Source of the DNA: Litoditis marina
Lineage: Eukaryota > Nematoda > Chromadorea > Rhabditida > Rhabditidae
Direction of reading: 5' to 3'
NCBI GenBank assembly: GCA_964036275.1
Contig: OZ038436.1
Coordinates: 20,239,904-20,303,903, forward strand
DNA: 64,000 nucleotides
Every line of letters starts with the position of its first letter. The stretch's first letter is position 1. Under the pieces are notes generated by a model. It made no database searches and was not told where the DNA came from. It saw only the letters and a list, made by a program, of their open reading frames with translations. Positions 33,197 to 45,595 of the stretch are shown here, piece by piece. Made by a program: the position numbers and the translations under genes.

Positions 33197-33268
33197 TGCG
33201 TCCGGGGGGAATCGAACCCCCGTCGAATGCTTGGAAGGCATCCATGCTGACCATTACACCACGGACGC
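33197..33268 (-). tRNA. tRNA-Gly(UCC)
   Basis: Consensus 72 nt. Class A flank with TAGAGGTTTTATTTTCCATA, shared with units at 42848 and 43294. Confidence 0.96.
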
Positions 33269-33640
33269 TACGTACTGAGCGTCGTTCCTAGCTGGGATAT
33301 GTGAGCCCTACCAGAGAACCCGTTCTCATGACGAAGACTGTTCCAATTGAACTGCGGGAAAAAACAGTTCATACGTTAGGACAATAAGATAGTAATTGGG
33401 ATCGTTTCAAATGATTTAGACGACTTTTCATCCATTCTACAATTAGTAAAAGGTACTTAAAGCTTACTGTACGTTACAAAAAAAATATAGCGACTTACAA
33501 AGTGTTTTCATCAAATTTATTGAAAATAAAACGACTACAAACCTCAGACGGGTGAAAATGTTTTGTAATGACGCTTGGTTTGTTTATTACAAACGTTTCG
33601 AGTAACAAAATACCAAAATTGAAATCAAAAACAAAATATA

Positions 33641-33712
33641 TGCGTCCGGGGGGAATCGAACCCCCGTCGAATGCTTGGAAGGCATCCATGCTGACCATTA
33701 CACCACGGACGC
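33641..33712 (-). tRNA. tRNA-Gly(UCC)
   Basis: Consensus 72 nt. Class A flank. Confidence 0.96.
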
Positions 33713-34087
33713 TACATACTGAGCGTTGTTCCTAGCTGGGATATGTGAGCCCCACCAGAGAACCCGTTCTCATGATGAAGACTGTTCCAATTGAACTGCG
33801 GGAAAAGAAAACAATTCATACGGTAGGACAATAACATAATAATCGGGATCGTTTCAAATGATTTGGACGACTTTTCATCCATTCTACAATTAGTAAAAGG
33901 TACTTAAAGCTTACTGTAGGTTACAAAGTAATTATAGCGACTTACAAAGTGTTTTCATCAAATTTATTGAAAATAAAATAACTACAAACCTTAGACGGGT
34001 GAAAATTTCCTGTAATGACGCTAGATTTATTCATCACAAACGTTTCGAGTAACAAAATACCAAAATTGAAATCAAAAACAAAATATA

Positions 34088-34159
34088 TGCGTCCGGGGGG
34101 AATCGAACCCCCGTCGAATGCTTGGAAGGCATCCATGCTGACCATTACACCACGGACGC
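34088..34159 (-). tRNA. tRNA-Gly(UCC)
   Basis: Consensus 72 nt. Class B flank. Confidence 0.96.
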
Positions 34160-34534
34160 TACGTACTGAGCGTTGTTCCTAGCTGGGATATGTGAGCCCT
34201 ACCAGAGAACCCGTTCTCATGATGAAGACTGTTCCAATTGAACTGCGGGAAAAGAAAACAATTCATACGGTAGGACAATAACATAATAATCGGGATCGTT
34301 TCAAATGATTTAGACGACTTTTCATCCATTCTACAATTAGTAAAAGGTACTTAAAGCTTACTGTACGTTACAACAAAAATATAGCGACTTACAAAGTGTT
34401 TTCATCAAATTTATTGAAAATAAAACGACTACAAACCTCAGACGGGTGAAAATGTTTTGTAATGACGCTTGGTTTGTTTATTACAAACGTTTCGAGTAAC
34501 AAAATACCAAAATTGAAATCAAAAACAAAATATA

Positions 34535-34606
34535 TGCGTCCGGGGGGAATCGAACCCCCGTCGAATGCTTGGAAGGCATCCATGCTGACCATTACACCAC
34601 GGACGC
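34535..34606 (-). tRNA. tRNA-Gly(UCC)
   Basis: Consensus 72 nt. Class A flank. Confidence 0.96.
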
Positions 34607-34981
34607 TACGTACTGAGCGTTGTTCCTAGCTGGGATATGTGAGCCCCACCAGAGAACCCGTTCTCATGATGAAGACTGTTCCAATTGAACTGCGGGAAAA
34701 GAAAACAATTCATACGGTAGGACAATAACATAATAATCGGGATCGTTTCAAATGATTTGGACGACTTTTCATCCATTCTACAATTAGTAAAAGGTACTTA
34801 AAGCTTACTGTAGGTTACAAAGTAATTATAGCGACTTACAAAGTGTTTTCATCAAATTTATTGAAAATAAAATAACTACAAACCTTAGACGGGTGAAAAT
34901 TTCCTGTAATGACGCTAGATTTATTCATCACAAACGTTTCGAGTAACAAAATACCAAAATTGAAATCAAAAACAAAATATA

Positions 34982-35053
34982 TGCGTCCGGGGGGAATCGA
35001 ACCCCCGTCGAATGCTTGGAAGGCATCCATGCTGACCATTACACCACGGACGC
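34982..35053 (-). tRNA. tRNA-Gly(UCC)
   Basis: Consensus 72 nt. Class B flank. Confidence 0.96.
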
Positions 35054-35428
35054 TACGTACTGAGCGTTGTTCCTAGCTGGGATATGTGAGCCCTAACAGA
35101 GAACCCGTTCTCTTGATGAAGACTGTTCCAATTGAACTGCGGGAAAAGAAAACAATTCATACGGTAGGACAATAACATAATAATCGGGATCGTTTCAAAT
35201 GATTTGGACGACTTTTCATCCATTCTACAATTAGTAAAAGGTACTTAAAGCTTACTGTAGGTTACAAAGTAATTATAGCGACTTACAAAGTGTTTTCATC
35301 AAATTTATTGAAAATAAAATAACTACAAACCTTAGACGGGTGAAAATTTCCTGTAATGACGCTAGATTTATTCATCACAAACGTTTCGAGTAACAAAATA
35401 CCAAAATTGAAATCAAAAACAAAATATA

Positions 35429-35500
35429 TGCGTCCGGGGGGAATCGAACCCCCGTCGAATGCTTGGAAGGCATCCATGCTGACCATTACACCACGGACGC
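35429..35500 (-). tRNA. tRNA-Gly(UCC)
   Basis: Consensus 72 nt. Class B flank, near identical to its neighbours on both sides. Confidence 0.96.
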
Positions 35501-35875
35501 TACGTACTGAGCGTTGTTCCTAGCTGGGATATGTGAGCCCCACCAGAGAACCCGTTCTCATGATGAAGACTGTTCCAATTGAACTGCGGGAAAAGAAAAC
35601 AATTCATACGGTAGGACAATAACATAATAATCGGGATCGTTTCAAATGATTTGGACGACTTTTCATCCATTCTACAATTAGTAAAAGGTACTTAAAGCTT
35701 ACTGTAGGTTACAAAGTAATTATAGCGACTTACAAAGTGTTTTCATCAAATTTATTGAAAATAAAATAACTACAAACCTTAGACGGGTGAAAATTTCCTG
35801 TAATGACGCTAGATTTATTCATCACAAACGTTTCGAGTAACAAAATACCAAAATTGAAATCAAAAACAAAATATA

Positions 35876-35947
35876 TGCGTCCGGGGGGAATCGAACCCCC
35901 GTCGAATGCTTGGAAGGCATCCATGCTGACCATTACACCACGGACGC
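35876..35947 (-). tRNA. tRNA-Gly(UCC)
   Basis: Consensus 72 nt. Class B flank. Confidence 0.96.
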
Positions 35948-36321
35948 TACGTACTGAGCGTTGTTCCTAGCTGGGATATGTGAGCCCTAACAGAGAACCC
36001 GTTCTCTTGACGAAGACTGCTCCAATTGAACTGCGGGAAAAGAAAACAAGTCATACAGTAGGACAATAAGATAGTAATTGGGATCGTTTCAAATGATTTA
36101 GACGACTTTTCATCCATTCTACAATTAGTCAAAGGTACTTAAAGCTTACTGTACGTTACAAAAAAAATTATAGCGACTTACAAAGTGTTTTCATCAAATT
36201 TATTGAAAATAAAATAACTACAAACCTTAGACGGGTGAAAATGTCCTGTAATGAAGCTAGATTTATTCATCACAAACGTTTCGAGTAACAAAATACCAAA
36301 ATTGAAATCAAACAAAATATA

Positions 36322-36393
36322 TGCGTCCGGGGGGAATCGAACCCCCGTCGAATGCTTGGAAGGCATCCATGCTGACCATTACACCACGGACGC
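36322..36393 (-). tRNA. tRNA-Gly(UCC)
   Basis: Consensus 72 nt. Class B flank with a two-base deletion (TTTTGTTTGATTTC), also seen only in the unit at 42406. Confidence 0.96.
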
Positions 36394-36766
36394 TACGTAT
36401 TGAGCGTTGTTCCTAGCTGGGATATGTGAGCCCTACCAGAGAACCCGTTCTCATGACGAAGACTGTTCCAATTGAACTGCGGGAAAAGAAAACAATTCAT
36501 ACGGTAGGACAATAACATAATAATCGGGATCGTTTCAAATGATTTAGACGACTTTTCATCCATTCTACAATTAGTCAAAGGTACTTAAAGCTTACTGTAC
36601 GTTACAAAAAAATATAGCGACTTACAAAGTGTTTTCATCAAATTTATTGAAAATAAAACGACTACAAACCTCAGACGGGTGAAAATTTTTGTAATGACGC
36701 TTGGTTTGTTTATTACAAACGTTTCGAGTAACAAAATATCAAATTTGAAATCAAAAACAAAATATA

Positions 36767-36838
36767 TGCGTCCGGGGGGAATCGAACCCCCGTCGAATGC
36801 TTGGAAGGCATCCATGCTGACCATTACACCACGGACGC
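36767..36838 (-). tRNA. tRNA-Gly(UCC)
   Basis: Consensus 72 nt. Class A flank with the short-deletion form. Confidence 0.96.
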
Positions 36839-37199
36839 TACGTATTGAGCGTTGTTCCTAGCTGGGATATGTGAGCCCTACCAGAGAACCCGTTCTCATG
36901 ACGAAGACTGTTCCAATTGAACTGCGGGAAAAAACAGTTCATACGGTAGGACAATAAGATAGTAATTGGGATCGTTTCAAATGATTTAGACGACTTTTCA
37001 TCCATTCTACAATTACTCAAAGGTACTTAAAGCTTACTGTACGTTACAAAAAAATATAGCGACTTACAAAGTGTTTTCATCAAATTTATTGAAAATAAAA
37101 CGACTACAAACCTCAGATGTTTTGTAATGACGCTTGGTTTGTTTATTACAAACGTTTCGAGTAACAAAATATCAAATTTGAAATCAAAAACAAAATATA

Positions 37200-37271
37200 T
37201 GCGTCCGGGGGGAATCGAACCCCCGTCGAATGCTTGGAAGGCATCCATGCTGACCATTACACCACGGACGC
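37200..37271 (-). tRNA. tRNA-Gly(UCC)
   Basis: Consensus 72 nt. Class A flank lacking about 12 bp (AAACATCTGAGG), as at 38528, 59050 and 61572. Confidence 0.96.
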
Positions 37272-37646
37272 TACGTACTGAGCGTTGTTCCTAGCTGGGA
37301 TATGTGAGCCCTACCAGACAACCCGTTCTCATGACGAAGACTGTTCCAATTGAACTGCGGGAAAAGAAAACAATTCATACGGTAGGACAATAAGATAGTA
37401 ATTGGGATCGTTTCAAATGATTTAGACGACTTTTCATCCATTCTACAATTAGTCAAAGGTACTTAAAGCTTACTGTACGTTACAAAGTAATTATAGCGAC
37501 TTACAAAGTGTTTTGATCGAATTTATTGAAAATTAAACAACTACATACCTTAGACGGGTGAAAATGTCCTGTAATGAAGCTAGATTTATTCATCACAAAC
37601 GTTTCGAGTATCAAAATACCAAAATTGAAATCAAAAACAAAATATA

Positions 37647-37718
37647 TGCGTCCGGGGGGAATCGAACCCCCGTCGAATGCTTGGAAGGCATCCATGCTGA
37701 CCATTACACCACGGACGC
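37647..37718 (-). tRNA. tRNA-Gly(UCC)
   Basis: Consensus 72 nt. Class B flank. Confidence 0.96.
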
Positions 37719-38091
37719 TACGTATTGAGCGTTGTTCCTAGCTGGGATATGTGAGCCCTACCAGAGAACCCGTTCTCATGACGAAGACTGTTCCAATTGA
37801 ACTGCGGGAAAAAACAGTTCATACGGTAGGACAATAAGATAGTAATTGGGATCGTTTCAAATGATTTAGACGACTTTTCATCCATTCTACAATTAGTCAA
37901 AGGTACTTAAAGCTTACTGTACGTTACAAAAAAAATTATAGCGACTTACAAAGTGTTTTCATCAAATTTATTCAAAATAAAATAACTACAAACCTTAGAC
38001 GGGTGAAAATGTCCTGTAATGAAGCTAGATTTATTCATCACAAACGTTTCGAGTAACAAAATACCAAAATTGAAATCAAAAACAAAATATA

Positions 38092-38163
38092 TGCGTCCGG
38101 GGGGAATCGAACCCCCGTCGAATGCTTGGAAGGCATCCATGCTGACCATTACACCACGGACGC
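38092..38163 (-). tRNA. tRNA-Gly(UCC)
   Basis: Consensus 72 nt. Class B flank. Confidence 0.96.
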
Positions 38164-38527
38164 TACGTATTGAGCGTTGTTCCTAGCTGGGATATGTGAG
38201 CCCTACCAGAGAACCCGTTCTCATGACGAAGACTGTTCCAATTGAACTGCGGGAAAAGAAAACAGTTTATACGGTAGGACAATAAGATAGTAATTGGGAT
38301 CGTTTCAAATGATTTAGACGACTTTTCATCCATTCTACAATTAGTCAAAGGTACTTAAAGCTTACTGTACGTTACAAAAAAATATAGCGACTTACAAAGT
38401 GTTTTCATCAAATTTATTGAAAATAAAACGACTACAAACCTCAGATGTTTTGTAATGACGCTTGGTTTGTTTATTACAAACGTTTCGAGTAACAAAATAT
38501 CAAATTTGAAATCAAAAACAAAATATA

Positions 38528-38599
38528 TGCGTCCGGGGGGAATCGAACCCCCGTCGAATGCTTGGAAGGCATCCATGCTGACCATTACACCACGGACGC
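38528..38599 (-). tRNA. tRNA-Gly(UCC)
   Basis: Consensus 72 nt. Class A flank with the 12-bp deletion. Confidence 0.96.
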
Positions 38600-38974
38600 T
38601 ACGTACTGAGCGTTGTTCCTAGCTGGGATATGTGAGCCCTACCAGACAACCCGTTCTCATGACGAAGACTGTTCCAATTGAACTGCGGGAAAAGAAAACA
38701 ATTCATACGGTAGGACAATAAGATAGTAATTGGGATCGTTTCAAATGATTTAGACGACTTTTCATCCATTCTACAATTAGTCAAAGGTACTTAAAGCTTA
38801 CTGTACGTTACAAAGTAATTATAGCGACTTACAAAGTGTTTTGATCGAATTTATTGAAAATTAAACAACTACATACCTTAGACGGGTGAAAATGTCCTGT
38901 AATGAAGCTAGATTTATTCATCACAAACGTTTCGAGTATCAAAATACCAAAATTGAAATCAAAAACAAAATATA

Positions 38975-39046
38975 TGCGTCCGGGGGGAATCGAACCCCCG
39001 TCGAATGCTTGGAAGGCATCCATGCTGACCATTACACCACGGACGC
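38975..39046 (-). tRNA. tRNA-Gly(UCC)
   Basis: Consensus 72 nt. Class B flank. Last minus-strand copy before turning point 2. Confidence 0.96.
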
Positions 39047-39327
39047 TACGTACTGAGCGTTGTTCCTAGCTGGGATATGTGAGCCCTACCAGAGAACCCG
39101 TTCTCATGATGAAGACTGTTCCAATTGAACTGCGGGAAAAGAAAACAATTCATACGGTAGGACAATAACATAATAATCGGGATCGTTTCAAATGATTTAG
39201 ACGACTTTTCATCCATTCTACAATTAGTAAAAGGTACTTAAAGCTTACTGTACGTTACAAAAAAAATATAGCGACTTACAAAGTGTTTTCATCAAATTTA
39301 TTGAAAATAAAACGACTACAAACCTCA

Positions 39328-39445
39328 GACGGGTGAAAATGTTTTGTAATGACGCTTGGTTTGTTTATTACAAACGTTTCGAGTAACAAAATACCAAAAT
39401 TGAAATAAACAAACCAAGCGTCATTACAAAACATTTTCACCCGTC
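39328..39445. repeat. turning point 2 of the array (divergent palindrome)
   Basis: Perfect 39-bp inverted arms (39328-39366 and 39407-39445) around a 40-nt spacer. Outside these the arms continue as whole array units with scattered differences. tRNAs on both sides point away from this centre. Confidence 0.95.
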
Positions 39446-39726
39446 TAAGGTTTGTAGTTGTTTTATTTTCAATAAATTTGATCAAAACACTTTGTAAGTC
39501 GCTATAATTACTTTGTAACGTACAGTGAGCTGTAAGTACCTTTGACTAATTGTAGAATGGATGAAAAGTCGTCTAAATCATTTGAAACGATCCCAATTAC
39601 CATCTTATTGTCCTACCGTATGAATTGTTTTCTTTTCCCGCTGTTCAATTGGAACAGTCTTCGTCATGAGAACGGGTTCTCTGGTGGGGCTCACATATCC
39701 CAGCTAGGAACAACGCTCAGTACGTA

Positions 39727-39798
39727 GCGTCCGTGGTGTAATGGTCAGCATGGATGCCTTCCAAGCATTCGACGGGGGTTCGATTCCCCCCGGACGCA
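39727..39798 (+). tRNA. tRNA-Gly(UCC)
   Basis: Consensus 72 nt. Class A flank. First plus copy after turning point 2. Confidence 0.96.
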
Positions 39799-40173
39799 TA
39801 TATTTTGTTTTTGATTTCAATTTTGGTATTTTGTTACTCGAAACGTTTGTAATAAACAAACCAAGCGTCATTACAAAACATTTTCACCCGTCTGAGGTTT
39901 GTAGTCGTTTTATTTTCAATAAATTTGATGAAAACACTTTGTAAGTCGCTATATTTTTTTTGTAACGTACAGTAAGCTTTAAGTACCTTTTACTAATTGT
40001 AGAATGGATGAAAAGTCGTCTAAATCATTTGAAACGATCCCGATTATTATGTTATTGTCCTACCGTATGAATTGTTTTCTTTTCCCGCAGTTCAATTGGA
40101 ACAGTCTTCATCATGAGAACGGGTTCTCTGGTAGGGCTCACATATCCCAGCTAGGAACAACGCTCAGTACGTA

Positions 40174-40245
40174 GCGTCCGTGGTGTAATGGTCAGCATGG
40201 ATGCCTTCCAAGCATTCGACGGGGGTTCGATTCCCCCCGGACGCA
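40174..40245 (+). tRNA. tRNA-Gly(UCC)
   Basis: Consensus 72 nt. Class B flank. Confidence 0.96.
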
Positions 40246-40622
40246 TATATTTTGTTTTTGATTTCAATTTTGGTATTTTGTTACTCGAAACGTTTGTGAT
40301 GAATAAATCTAGCTTCATTACAGGACATTTTCACCCGTCTAAGGTTTGTAGTTATTTTATTTTGAATAAATTTGATGAAAACACTTTGTAAGTCGCTATA
40401 ATTTTTTTTTGTAACGTACAGTAAGCTTTAAGTACCTTTGACTAATTGTAGAATGGATGAAAAGTCGTCTAAATCATTTGAAACGATCCCGATTATTATG
40501 TTATTGTCCTACCGTATGAATTGTTTTCTTTTCCCGCAGTTCAATTGGAACAGTCTTCGTCATGAGAACGGGTTCTCTGGTAGGGCTCACATATCCCAGC
40601 TAGGAACAACGCTCAATACGTA

Positions 40623-40694
40623 GCGTCCGTGGTGTAATGGTCAGCATGGATGCCTTCCAAGCATTCGACGGGGGTTCGATTCCCCCCGGACGCA
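40623..40694 (+). tRNA. tRNA-Gly(UCC)
   Basis: Consensus 72 nt. Class A flank, short-deletion form. Confidence 0.96.
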
Positions 40695-41064
40695 TATATT
40701 TTGTTTTTGATTTCAAATTTGATATTTTGTTACTCGAAACGTTTGTAATAAACAAACCAAGCGTCATTACAAAAATTTTCACCCGTCTGAGGTTTGTAGT
40801 CGTTTTATTTTCAATAAATTTGATGAAAACACTTTGTAAGTCGCTATATTTTTTTGTAACGTACAGTAAGCTTTAAGTACCTTTGACTAATTGTAGAATG
40901 GATGAAAAGTCGTCTAAATCATTTGAAACGATCCCAATTACTATCTTATTGTCCTACCGTATGAACTGTTTTTTCCCGCAGTTCAATTGGAACAGTCTTC
41001 GTCATGAGAACGGGTTCTCTGGTAGGGCTCACATATCCCAGCTAGGAACAACGCTCAATACGTA

Positions 41065-41136
41065 GCGTCCGTGGTGTAATGGTCAGCATGGATGCCTTCC
41101 AAGCATTCGACGGGGGTTCGATTCCCCCCGGACGCA
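41065..41136 (+). tRNA. tRNA-Gly(UCC)
   Basis: Consensus 72 nt. Class B flank. Confidence 0.96.
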
Positions 41137-41512
41137 TATATTTTGTTTTTGATTTCAATTTTGGTATTTTGTTACTCGAAACGTTTGTGATGAATAAATC
41201 TAGCTTCATTACAGGACATTTTCACCCGTCTAAGGTTTGTAGTTATTTTATTTTGAATAAATTTGATGAAAACACTTTGTAAGTCGCTATAATTTTTTTT
41301 GTAACGTACAGTAAGCTTTAAGTACCTTTGACTAATTGTAGAATGGATGAAAAGTCGTCTAAATCATTTGAAACGATCCCGATTATTATGTTATTGTCCT
41401 ACCGTATGAATTGTTTTCTTTTCCCGCAGTTCAATTGGAACAGTCTTCGTCATGAGAACGGGTTCTCTGGTAGGGCTCACATATCCCAGCTAGGAACAAC
41501 GCTCAATACGTA

Positions 41513-41584
41513 GCGTCCGTGGTGTAATGGTCAGCATGGATGCCTTCCAAGCATTCGACGGGGGTTCGATTCCCCCCGGACGCA
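41513..41584 (+). tRNA. tRNA-Gly(UCC)
   Basis: Consensus 72 nt. Class A flank; this and the copy at 41065 repeat the pair at 40174 and 40623. Confidence 0.96.
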
Positions 41585-41957
41585 TATATTTTGTTTTTGA
41601 TTTCAAATTTGATATTTTGTTACTCGAAACGTTTGTAATAAACAAACCAAGCGTCATTACAAAAATTTTCACCCGTCTGAGGTTTGTAGTCGTTTTATTT
41701 TCAATAAATTTGATGAAAACACTTTGTAAGTCGCTATATTTTTTTGTAACGTACAGTAAGCTTTAAGTACCTTTGACTAATTGTAGAATGGATGAAAAGT
41801 CGTCTAAATCATTTGAAACGATCCCAATTACTATCTTATTGTCCTACCGTATGAATTGTTTTCTTTTCCCGCAGTTCAATTGGAACAGTCTTCGTCATGA
41901 GAACGGGTTGTCTGGTAGGGCTCACATATCCCAGCTAGGAACAACGCTCAGTACGTA

Positions 41958-42029
41958 GCGTCCGTGGTGTAATGGTCAGCATGGATGCCTTCCAAGCATT
42001 CGACGGGGGTTCGATTCCCCCCGGACGCA
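41958..42029 (+). tRNA. tRNA-Gly(UCC)
   Basis: Consensus 72 nt. Class B flank. Confidence 0.96.
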
Positions 42030-42405
42030 TATATTTTGTTTTTGATTTCAATTTTGGTATTTTGTTACTCGAAACGTTTGTGATGAATAAATCTAGCTTC
42101 ATTACAGGACATTTTCACCCGTCTAAGGTTTGTAGTTATTTTATTTTCAATAAATTTGATGAAAACACTTTGTAAGTCGCTATAATTTTTTTTGTAACGT
42201 ACAGTAAGCTTTAAGTACCTTTGACTAATTGTAGAATGGATGAAAAGTCGTCTAAATCATTTGAAACGATCCCGATTATTATGTTATTGTCCTACCGTAT
42301 GAATTGTTTTCTTTTCCCGCAGTTCAATTGGAACAGTCTTCGTCATGAGAACGGGTTCTCTGGTAGGGCTCACATATCCCAGCTAGGAACAACGCTCAAT
42401 ACGTA

Positions 42406-42477
42406 GCGTCCGTGGTGTAATGGTCAGCATGGATGCCTTCCAAGCATTCGACGGGGGTTCGATTCCCCCCGGACGCA
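42406..42477 (+). tRNA. tRNA-Gly(UCC)
   Basis: Consensus 72 nt. Class B flank with the two-base deletion shared with 36322. Confidence 0.96.
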
Positions 42478-42847
42478 TATATTTTGTTTGATTTCAATTT
42501 TGGTATTTTGTTACTCGAAACGTTTGTGATGAATAAATCTAGCTTCATTACAGGACATTTTCACCCGTCTAAGGTTTGTAGTTATTTTATTTTCAATAAA
42601 TTTGATGAAAACACTTTGTAAGTCGCTATAATTTTTTTGTAACGTACAGTAAGCTTTAAGTACCTTTTACTAATTGTAGAATGGATGAAAAGTCGTCTAA
42701 ATCATTTGAAACGATCCCAATTACTATCTTATTGTCCTAACGTATGAACTGTTTTTTCCCGCAGTTCAATTGGAACAGTCTTCGTCATGAGAACGGGTTC
42801 TCTGGTAGGGCTCACATATCCCAGCTGGGAACAACGCTCAGTACGTA

Positions 42848-42919
42848 GCGTCCGTGGTGTAATGGTCAGCATGGATGCCTTCCAAGCATTCGACGGGGGT
42901 TCGATTCCCCCCGGACGCA
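42848..42919 (+). tRNA. tRNA-Gly(UCC)
   Basis: Consensus 72 nt. Class A flank; CAGCTGGGAAC before the tRNA as in 32751. Confidence 0.96.
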
Positions 42920-43293
42920 TATATTTTGTTTTTGATTTCAAATTTGGTATTTTGTTACTCGAAACGTTTGTAATAAACAAACCAAGCGTCATTACAAAAC
43001 ATTTTCACCCGTCTGAGGTTTGTAGAGGTTTTATTTTCCATAAATTTGATGAAAACACTTTGTAAGTCGCTATATTTTTTTGTAACGTACAGTAAGCTTT
43101 AAGTACCTTTCACTAATTGTAGAATGGATGAAAAGTCGTCTAAATCATTTGAAACGATCCCGATTATTATGTTATTGTCTTACCGTATGAACTATTTTCT
43201 TTTCCCGCAGTTCAATTGGAACAGCCTTCGTCATGAGAACGGGTTCTCTGGTAGGGCTCACATATCCCAGCTAGGAACAACGCTCAGTACGTA

Positions 43294-43365
43294 GCGTCCG
43301 TGGTGTAATGGTCAGCATGGATGCCTTCCAAGCATTCGACGGGGGTTCGATTCCCCCCGGACGCA
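43294..43365 (+). tRNA. tRNA-Gly(UCC)
   Basis: Consensus 72 nt. Class A flank with TTTTATTTTCCATAAATTTG. Confidence 0.96.
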
Positions 43366-43738
43366 TATATTTTGTTTTTGATTTCAAATTTGGTATTTTG
43401 TTACTCGAAACGTTTGTAATAAACAAACCAAGCGTCATTACAAAACATTTTCACCCGTCTGAGGTTTGTAGAGGTTTTATTTTCCATAAATTTGATGAAA
43501 ACACTTTGTAAGTCGCTATATTTTTTTGTAACGTACAGTAAGCTTTAAGTACCTTTGACTAATTGTAGAATGGATGAAAAGTCGTCTAAATCATTTGAAA
43601 CGATCCCAATTACTATCTTATTGTCCTACCGTATGAACTGTTTTTTTTCCCGCAGTTCAATTGGAACAGTCTTCGTCATGAGAACGGGTTCTCTGGTAGG
43701 GCTCACATATCTCAGCTAGGAACAACGCTCAGTACGTA

Positions 43739-43810
43739 GCGTCCGTGGTGTAATGGTTAGCATGGATGCCTTCCAAGCATTCGACGGGGGTTCGATTCCC
43801 CCCGGACGCA
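43739..43810 (+). tRNA. tRNA-Gly(UCC), D-loop variant
   Basis: GGTTAG in the D loop as in 31859. Class B flank. Confidence 0.95.
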
Positions 43811-44185
43811 TATATTTTGTTTTTGATTTCAATTTTGGTATTTTGTTACTCGAAACGTTTGTGATGAATAAATCTAGCGTCATTACAGGACATTTTCACC
43901 CGTCTAAGGTTTGTAGTTATTTTATTTTCAATAAATTTGATGAAAACACTTTGTAAGTCGCTATAATTACTTTGTAACCTACAGTAAGCTTTAAGTACCT
44001 TTCACTAATTGTAGAATGGATGAAAAGTCGTCTAAATCATTTGAAACGATCCCAATTACCATCTTATTGTCCTACCGTATGAATTGTTTTCTTTTCCCGC
44101 AGTTCAATTGGAACAGTCTTCGTCATGAGAACGGGTTCTCTGGTGGGGCTCACATATCCCAGCTAGGAACAACGCTCAGCACGTA

Positions 44186-44257
44186 GCGTCCGTGGTGTAA
44201 TGGTCAGCATGGATGCCTTCCAAGCATTCGACGGGGGTTCGATTCCCCCCGGACGCA
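44186..44257 (+). tRNA. tRNA-Gly(UCC)
   Basis: Consensus 72 nt. Class A flank. Confidence 0.96.
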
Positions 44258-44633
44258 TATATTTTGTTTTTGATTTCAATTTTGGTATTTTGTTACTCGA
44301 AACGTTTGTAATAAACAAACCAAGCGTCATTACAAAACATTTTCACCCGTCTGAGGTTTGTAGTCGTTTTATTTTCAATAAATTTGATGAAAACACTTTG
44401 TAAGTCGCTATAATTTTTTTTGTAACCTACAGTAAACTTTAAGTACCTTTGACTAATTGTAGAATGGATGAAAAGTCGTCTAAATCATTTGAAACGATCC
44501 CAATTAACATCTTATCGTCCTACCGTATGAACTGTTTTCTTTTCCCGCAGTTCAATTGGAACAGTCTTCATCATGAGAACGGGTTCTCTGGTGGGGCTCA
44601 CATATCCCAGCTAGGAACAACGCTCAGTACGTA

Positions 44634-44705
44634 GCGTCCGTGGTGTAATGGTCAGCATGGATGCCTTCCAAGCATTCGACGGGGGTTCGATTCCCCCCGG
44701 ACGCA
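44634..44705 (+). tRNA. tRNA-Gly(UCC)
   Basis: Consensus 72 nt. Class A flank. Confidence 0.96.
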
Positions 44706-45080
44706 TATATTTTGTTTTTGATTTCAATTTTGGTATTTTGTTACTCGAAACGTTTGTAATAAACAAACCAAGCGTCATTACAAAACATTTTCACCCGTCT
44801 GAGGTTTGTAGTCGTTTTATTTTCAATAAATTTGATGAAAACACTTTGTAAGTCGCTATAATTACTTTGTAACCTACAGTAAGCTTTAAGTACCTTTTAC
44901 TAATTGTAGAATGGATGAAAAGTCGTCTAAATCATTTGAAACGATCCCAATTGCTATCTTATTGTCCTACCGTATGAATTGTTTTCTTTTCCCGCAGTTC
45001 AATTGGAACAGTCTTCGTCATGAGAACGGGTTGTCTGGTAGGGCTCACATATCCCAGCTAGGAACAACGCTCAGTACGTA

Positions 45081-45150
45081 GCGTCCGTGGTGTAATGGTC
45101 AGCATGGATGCCTTCCAAGCATTCGACGGGGGTTCGATTCTCCCCGGACA
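45081..45150 (+). pseudogene. tRNA-Gly(UCC), acceptor end lost
   Basis: The 3' end reads CTCCCCGGACA and runs straight into TATTTTG. The last two acceptor pairs are lost and the T stem gains a G-T pair. Class B flank. Confidence 0.85.
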
Positions 45151-45523
45151 TATTTTGTTTTTGATTTCAATTTCGGTATTTTGTTACTCGAAACGTTTGT
45201 GATGAATGAATCTAGCTTCATTACAGGACATTTTCACCCGTCTAAGGTTTGTAGTTATTTTATTTTCAATAAATTCGATCAAAACACTTTGTAAGTCGCT
45301 ATAACTACTTTGTAACGTACAGTAAGCTATAAGTACCTTTGACTAATTGTAGAATGGATGAAAAGTCGTCTAAATCATTTGAAACGATCCCGATTAATTT
45401 CTTATTGTCCTACCGTATGAACTGTTTTCTTTTCCCGCAGTTCAATTGGAACAGTCTTCGTCATGAGAACGGGTTCTCTGGTAGGGCTCACATATCCCAG
45501 CTAGGAACAACGCTCAATACGTA

Positions 45524-45595
45524 GCGTCCGTGGTGTAATGGTCAGCATGGATGCCTTCCAAGCATTCGACGGGGGTTCGATTCCCCCCGGACGCA
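45524..45595 (+). tRNA. tRNA-Gly(UCC)
   Basis: Consensus 72 nt. Class A flank with AAACTAACCAAGCG. Confidence 0.96.

Larger units (their letters stand above)
29563..39406 (-). repeat. tRNA-Gly array, block II (minus orientation)
   Basis: 22 units of about 433-448 bp, all on the minus strand, bounded by inversion junctions on both sides. Variant units recur in groups: for example the pair at 38528 and 38975 is a near copy of the pair at 37200 and 37647. Confidence 0.97.
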
